This document shows positions 34,343 to 37,806 of a stretch of 37,806 nucleotides of DNA, piece after piece. The DNA comes from an uncultured SAR86 cluster bacterium (GTDB lineage Bacteria; Pseudomonadota; Gammaproteobacteria; Magnimaribacterales; D2472). Position 1 is the first letter of the stretch, and every line of letters starts with the position of its first letter. The DNA is taken from assembly GCA_902582355.1 (NCBI GenBank), contig CACHRR010000008.1, positions 1-37,806 on the forward strand. The letters run 5' to 3'. The notes under the pieces are model-generated. The model searched no databases. It was not told where the DNA came from and saw only the letters and a program-made list of their open reading frames with translations. The position numbers and the translations under genes are program-made.

Positions 34343-35494
34343 ATGTCTAAATCTGCACTACCATTATTAATTGGAATTGGTACTAGAATAAGGAAATCTC
34401 CCTATTATGATTCAAATTTAAAGTATGGTGTAACAGGCTTTACTGTATACAATAAAATGTATCTACCAACTGGTTTTTCTGGACCAGAAAAGGAATATCA
34501 AAGCTTAATAAATGATGTAACATTTGGAGACTTTGCAGCCGAACGACAAATTGAAATTAATGGTCCAGATGCACTCGATTTTGTAAGATTTATTCAACCG
34601 AGGAATCTTGACAAATGCGATATTGGATCTTGTAAATATATTATATTAACTGACATGAATGGAGGCATCATTAATGATGCATGTTTATTGAGACTTGATG
34701 AAAATAAATTTTGGATCTCTCCAGGAGATGGAGATGTGATTCTTTGGCTTCAAGGAATTGCAATCAATTCTGGTATGGACATAACCATTCATGAGCCGGA
34801 TGTGTCTCCGCTTCAAATAAGTGGGCCTAAATCAGGTAAATTAATTCAGAAACTTTTTGATGGCAAGCATGATGAACTTGGTTACTACAAAGCTGAACAA
34901 ACTTCTCTTGACGGAATTCCTATGGTGATTGCACGAACAGGTTGGAGTGGTGAATTAAGTTACGAGTTATATCTCCAAGACAGAAAACTTGGAAATGATT
35001 TATTTGAAAAAGTTTATAAGGCTGCTCAGGAATTTAATGGTAGGGTAATAGCCCCAAATACAATAAGAACTATCGAAGGGGGACTTTTGTCATACGGTAG
35101 TGATTTTGGAAGAGAGCATAATCCATACACAATTGGTTTCGATAGACTTGTTAATGTTGATCAAGAAATTGATTTTATCGGCAAGGAAGCACTTAAAAAA
35201 ATTAAAGCAGATGGGCCATCTGAAAAATTAGTGGGATTAGAGCTTGAGGGCGAGCCAATAATTAAAGCACCTGAAAATTTTTGGCCAGTTTTGTATGATG
35301 GAGAAAAAATTGGAAGGCTTTCACGAGCATTTTATTCTCCAAGATTAACAAGAAATATAGGATTGGCGATATTAAAAGTTGATTTCTGTAAAGAGGGCAC
35401 TGAGGTATTGGTCGATTCACCATACGGAGACCTCATTTCAAAAGTCGTCAAATTACCTTGGTTCAAGGCGGATAAAGAAACATATCTTGATTAA
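34343..35494 (+). CDS. GcvT-family tetrahydrofolate-dependent methyltransferase, DmdA-like
   Basis: This 383-residue protein belongs to the GcvT/DmdA folate-binding family. RIRKSPYYDSNLKYGVTGFTVYNKMYLPTGF, FGDFAAERQIEINGPDALDFV, EPDVSPLQISGPKSGKL, ARTGWSGELSYELYL and IRTIEGGLLSYGSDFGREHNPYTIGFDRLV are family blocks. From memory the order and wording resemble DMSP demethylase (DmdA) more than classic GcvT: ACERQVEI, EPDVSPLAIQGPKANKL and IEGGLLSYGNDM are corresponding stretches of DmdA. DmdA moves a methyl group from DMSP to THF. Without a tree I cannot separate DmdA from other demethylases of this family. No glycine cleavage partner genes are nearby. AAGGATAAC precedes the ATG. Confidence 0.75.
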   Translation: MSKSALPLLIGIGTRIRKSPYYDSNLKYGVTGFTVYNKMYLPTGFSGPEKEYQSLINDVTFGDFAAERQIEINGPDALDFVRFIQPRNLDKCDIGSCKYIILTDMNGGIINDACLLRLDENKFWISPGDGDVILWLQGIAINSGMDITIHEPDVSPLQISGPKSGKLIQKLFDGKHDELGYYKAEQTSLDGIPMVIARTGWSGELSYELYLQDRKLGNDLFEKVYKAAQEFNGRVIAPNTIRTIEGGLLSYGSDFGREHNPYTIGFDRLVNVDQEIDFIGKEALKKIKADGPSEKLVGLELEGEPIIKAPENFWPVLYDGEKIGRLSRAFYSPRLTRNIGLAILKVDFCKEGTEVLVDSPYGDLISKVVKLPWFKADKETYLD

Positions 35495-35496
35495 AA

Positions 35497-36021
35497 ATGA
35501 ATAATATTAAGTATTTGTTTTTATTATTTTTTTGTACACACTCCTTAGCTATGATTATTGATAATTTAGATGACATAAAAGCAGATTGGACAGCTATATC
35601 AGACCAAGTGATGGGTGGAATTTCTGAGGTCAATTTTAATTTGATTGATGATGGAAATGAAAAATTTTATAGACTTAATGGAGTTGTAAGTACCAAAAAT
35701 AATGGCGGATTCATTCAATCACGTGTAAATATCAATATAAATTCAGATAATTATGAAGGTTTAAGAATTAAAGTGAAGGGAAACAATAATGATTACTATG
35801 TTCATTTGAGGGTTCCACGAATGATGCCTTGGAATTACTACTACGCGAAGTTTTATGCATCTGAGGAGTGGAGTGTTGTTGAATTGCCATTGAAGTCATT
35901 TAAATTTTCAAGGAATCAAAATATAAGTCTCAAGTCTTCAAAAATAAATTCAATAGGATTAGTTGCATACGGACGAAACTTCTACGCAGAGTTAGATATA
36001 GGAAATATAGAACTTTATTAA
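35497..36021 (+). CDS. CIA30-family protein (galactose-binding-like beta-sandwich), exported
   Basis: The 174-residue protein has a short signal peptide (MNNIKYLFLLFFCTHSLAM). The mature part matches the complex I intermediate-associated protein 30 fold: DDIKADWTAISDQVMGGISEVNF (the SDxVMGGxS signature), NGGFIQSRVNI, EGLRIKVKGNNNDYYVHLR, EWSVVELPLKSF and NSIGLVAYGRNFYAELDIGNIELY. Bacterial members are secreted and mostly uncharacterised. The gene starts 2 bp after the DmdA-like stop, and its TAA stop shares a base with the tadA ATG. Confidence 0.85.
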   Translation: MNNIKYLFLLFFCTHSLAMIIDNLDDIKADWTAISDQVMGGISEVNFNLIDDGNEKFYRLNGVVSTKNNGGFIQSRVNININSDNYEGLRIKVKGNNNDYYVHLRVPRMMPWNYYYAKFYASEEWSVVELPLKSFKFSRNQNISLKSSKINSIGLVAYGRNFYAELDIGNIELY

Positions 36022-36482
36022 TGATAGCTTTTTCAAGTCAAGAATCATTATTTATGAGGTCTGCAATTGATCTTGCAAATAAATCATTTAATTTAAATGA
36101 AGTACCTGTTGGTGCTGTCATTGTAAAAGATAATCAAATTATTGGAGAGGGTAGGAATAGTGTAATTGCTGATAAAGATGTTAGCTCACATGCTGAGATA
36201 AATGCAATAAGATCTGCATCAAAAAAATTAGGAAATTATAGATTAAATGACTGTTATATATATGTAACACTTGAGCCTTGTCACATGTGCGCAAAAGCAA
36301 TAGTTGATGCACGGATCAAATTTTTAATTTTTGCAACTAAAGAACCAAAAACAGGAAGTATATGTTCAATTGACAATTTTTTAGACAACGAGGCTTTGAA
36401 TCATAAAGTGAGTTATAAATTTGGATTACTTGAGGAAGAAAGTTCAAATTTGTTAAAAAATTTTTTTATTAGTAAACGATAA
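36021..36482 (+). CDS. tadA: tRNA-specific adenosine deaminase
   Basis: This zinc deaminase converts A34 to inosine in tRNA-Arg(ACG). At 153 residues it is the expected size. The zinc and proton-shuttle motifs are His57-Ala-Glu59 (SSHAEINAI) and Cys87-x-x-Cys90 (EPCHMC), and NEVPVGAVIVKDNQIIGEGRN is the standard opening. The ATG overlaps the CIA30-like stop (TAATG). It abuts the stop of the convergent GNAT gene with no gap. Confidence 0.95.
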   Translation: MIAFSSQESLFMRSAIDLANKSFNLNEVPVGAVIVKDNQIIGEGRNSVIADKDVSSHAEINAIRSASKKLGNYRLNDCYIYVTLEPCHMCAKAIVDARIKFLIFATKEPKTGSICSIDNFLDNEALNHKVSYKFGLLEEESSNLLKNFFISKR

Positions 36483-36920
36483 TTAGATTTTCTTTTCCAT
36501 TGTTGTATGGGGAATGCCTGTATCAGATCCATCAAATTTTGAAACAATCTTATAACCTGACTTTTTATAAAAATTTAAGACGTGATCTCTTGAATTCAGA
36601 ATAATCTTTACAGCATTTTTTTTAATAGCTCTTGCTTCAAGTAAATTTAATACATGCCTTCCGATACCTTTACCTTGAAAATTTTTTTCGACAGCCATAT
36701 ACCTAATCTGAGCCTCTTTATAATTATTAAAATGCAATCTACCACATGCTATTATTATGTTATTTTTAAGGGCAATGAGGTGATAGCTCGAATCTTCAAA
36801 ATCATCTTTTAATGAATTTATTGATTTACCAATAGGCTTTCTTAGAATTTTCCACCTAAATGCATTATATTTTTTATATTCCTTAAAATTTAAAGGAGTT
36901 CTAAATTCAATATTATCCAT
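36483..36920 (-). CDS. GNAT-family N-acetyltransferase
   Basis: This 145-residue protein has the acetyl-CoA-binding motif A, MAVEKNFQGKGIGRHVLNLLEARA, with QGKGIG at 82-87, and the C-terminal RDHVLNFYKKSGYKIVSKF (motif B). The family transfers acetyl groups to amines. Substrate is unknown. The ATG overlaps the end of xthA by 8 bp, so the two are coupled. Confidence 0.88.
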   Translation of the reverse strand: MDNIEFRTPLNFKEYKKYNAFRWKILRKPIGKSINSLKDDFEDSSYHLIALKNNIIIACGRLHFNNYKEAQIRYMAVEKNFQGKGIGRHVLNLLEARAIKKNAVKIILNSRDHVLNFYKKSGYKIVSKFDGSDTGIPHTTMEKKI

Positions 36921-37725
36921 TAATCTCTAACCACACCGGACAATGATCAGAGGGTTTTTCCATAGCTCGTGCATCATAGTCAATACCGACGTTTTGAATA
37001 TGTTTTTTTAAATTTTCGGACAGCAAAATATGATCAATTCTCAATCCTCTTTTTGGATTTTGATCAAACATTCTTGAACGATAGTCAAACCAGGAGTAAA
37101 CTGAAGATTCATTCGGAAAAATTTCTCTCCAAGAGTCGAGAAAACCAAGATTTTTTATACTATTCCACATTTCTCTTTCTTGAGGTTGAAATGAGGTTTT
37201 ACCAGTTCTTAGCCATCTTTTCGCATTTTCATCACCGATACCAATATCAATATCCTCAGGAGAGACATTAAAATCTCCCATTACTATAAGATTTTTTTCA
37301 GTTTTCTTTAGGTCAATAATGTGGTTTCTAAGGTCATCATAATACTTAATTTTTTTTGGAAATTTGGTTTCATGATTAATATTTTCACCTTGAGGAAAGT
37401 AACCATTCATAACAACAATTTCGGTATCATTGTATTTATATTTGCATTGTATAAATCTTTTTTGATCTTCTTCAGAGTCCTTCATAAAACCTTTTATGGT
37501 ATTAATAGGCTTTACTTTACTAAGTATAGCTACACCATAATGTCCTTTTTGACCCCAAAACTCTGCATGATAACCAATCTTATTTATTAGCTCTAAGGGA
37601 AATTCAGGATCATTTACTTTAGTTTCTTGCAGTCCAATTATATCTGGATCGATTGTATCTCTTAAATGTTCAATCTGGTGAGGCCTGGCTCTGATACTAT
37701 TAATATTAAATGATACAATTTTCAT
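36913..37725 (-). CDS. xthA: Exodeoxyribonuclease III
   Basis: This AP endonuclease and 3'-5' exonuclease acts in base-excision repair. The 270 residues are full length. FNINSIRARPHQIEHL opens the fold, Glu34 is in LQETKV, GDFNVSPEDID binds metal and phosphate, RIDHILLS is present, and the catalytic SDHCPVW carries His261. It lies 1 bp after the stop of a gene that enters from the right edge. The Crc-like regulator of pseudomonads is a relative, but the active-site residues here look intact. Confidence 0.95.
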   Translation of the reverse strand: MKIVSFNINSIRARPHQIEHLRDTIDPDIIGLQETKVNDPEFPLELINKIGYHAEFWGQKGHYGVAILSKVKPINTIKGFMKDSEEDQKRFIQCKYKYNDTEIVVMNGYFPQGENINHETKFPKKIKYYDDLRNHIIDLKKTEKNLIVMGDFNVSPEDIDIGIGDENAKRWLRTGKTSFQPQEREMWNSIKNLGFLDSWREIFPNESSVYSWFDYRSRMFDQNPKRGLRIDHILLSENLKKHIQNVGIDYDARAMEKPSDHCPVWLEING

Positions 37726-37726
37726 T

Positions 37727-37804
37727 TTATTGAGTTGTAGTCAAGATTATCTTTTTTTCAAATTCTATGTAGTCATTAATTATGTTTGTAGACTCAATTA
37801 AATG
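37727..37804 (-). CDS. C-terminal end of a gene running in from the right edge (3' end only)
   Basis: On the minus strand one frame stays open from the window edge for 25 codons (HLIESTNIINDYIEFEKKII...TTTQ) and stops with TAA one base before the xthA ATG. The other two frames stop near the edge. Tight spacing to xthA supports a real upstream gene in the same operon. Too short to assign a family. Confidence 0.5.
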   Translation of the reverse strand, partial: HLIESTNIINDYIEFEKKIILTTTQ

Positions 37805-37806
37805 GT

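Overview
This is a compact, AT-rich (roughly 30% GC by eye) bacterial chromosome segment. Gene content fits a streamlined marine gammaproteobacterium, and SAR86-like is my best guess. The grounds are the tRNA-Pro(GGG) with encoded CCA, an HU/IHF-family gene, class II fumarase, WecA, NagZ, YccU-type and TadA genes, a CPD photolyase, a TonB-dependent receptor, FATP-like lipid activation, and convergent genes whose stops lie 0-4 bp apart. The taxonomic call is inference. No rRNA, phage, CRISPR or integrase gene is visible.

Layout. 1-0.9 kb: end of a cadherin-like surface protein with a long Gly-Thr tail, a small HU/IHF protein and tRNA-Pro. 0.9-7.7 kb: type B carboxylesterase, TerB-like protein, WecA, PQQ-type sugar dehydrogenase, inositol-phosphatase family enzyme and photolyase. 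7.8-13.8 kb: formate-THF ligase, aldehyde dehydrogenase, class II aldolase-like protein, fumarase, pterin carbinolamine dehydratase and a small membrane protein. 13.8-23.8 kb: a purine block (NCS2 nucleobase permease, divergent TonB receptor, phosphoribosyltransferase, guaB, guaA, guaC). Between guaA and guaC sits a 1.44 kb islet carrying one methyltransferase-like gene. 23.8-29.3 kb: flavodoxin-fold oxidoreductase, two sulfotransferases, MauE/DoxX-like membrane protein, CoA-binding protein, crotonase-fold protein, apt and nagZ. 29.3-37.8 kb: FATP-like acyl-CoA synthetase divergent from a trans-acting enoyl-reductase-like protein; a coupled methyltransferase / APS-kinase-like / nucleotidyltransferase operon; a GcvT/DmdA-like enzyme; CIA30-like protein; tadA; a GNAT acetyltransferase; xthA; and the last codons of one more gene.

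How they fit together. The purine genes form a salvage and interconversion set: base uptake, Apt and Hpt-like salvage, IMP to XMP to GMP, and GMP back to IMP. Fhs and the GcvT/DmdA-like protein both belong to tetrahydrofolate one-carbon chemistry. The sulfotransferases need PAPS, and the APS-kinase-like/nucleotidyltransferase pair is a possible but unproven source.

The least ordinary region is the guaA-guaC islet. It is bounded by a repeated guaA-end core (GAGTGGGAAT), with hairpins, repeated GATACAAACTT motifs and two ~90 bp direct repeats flanking its single gene. It looks like a small non-autonomous integrated cassette. Several genes also have a -10-like box only a few bases before the start codon, which suggests leaderless or nearly leaderless transcripts.
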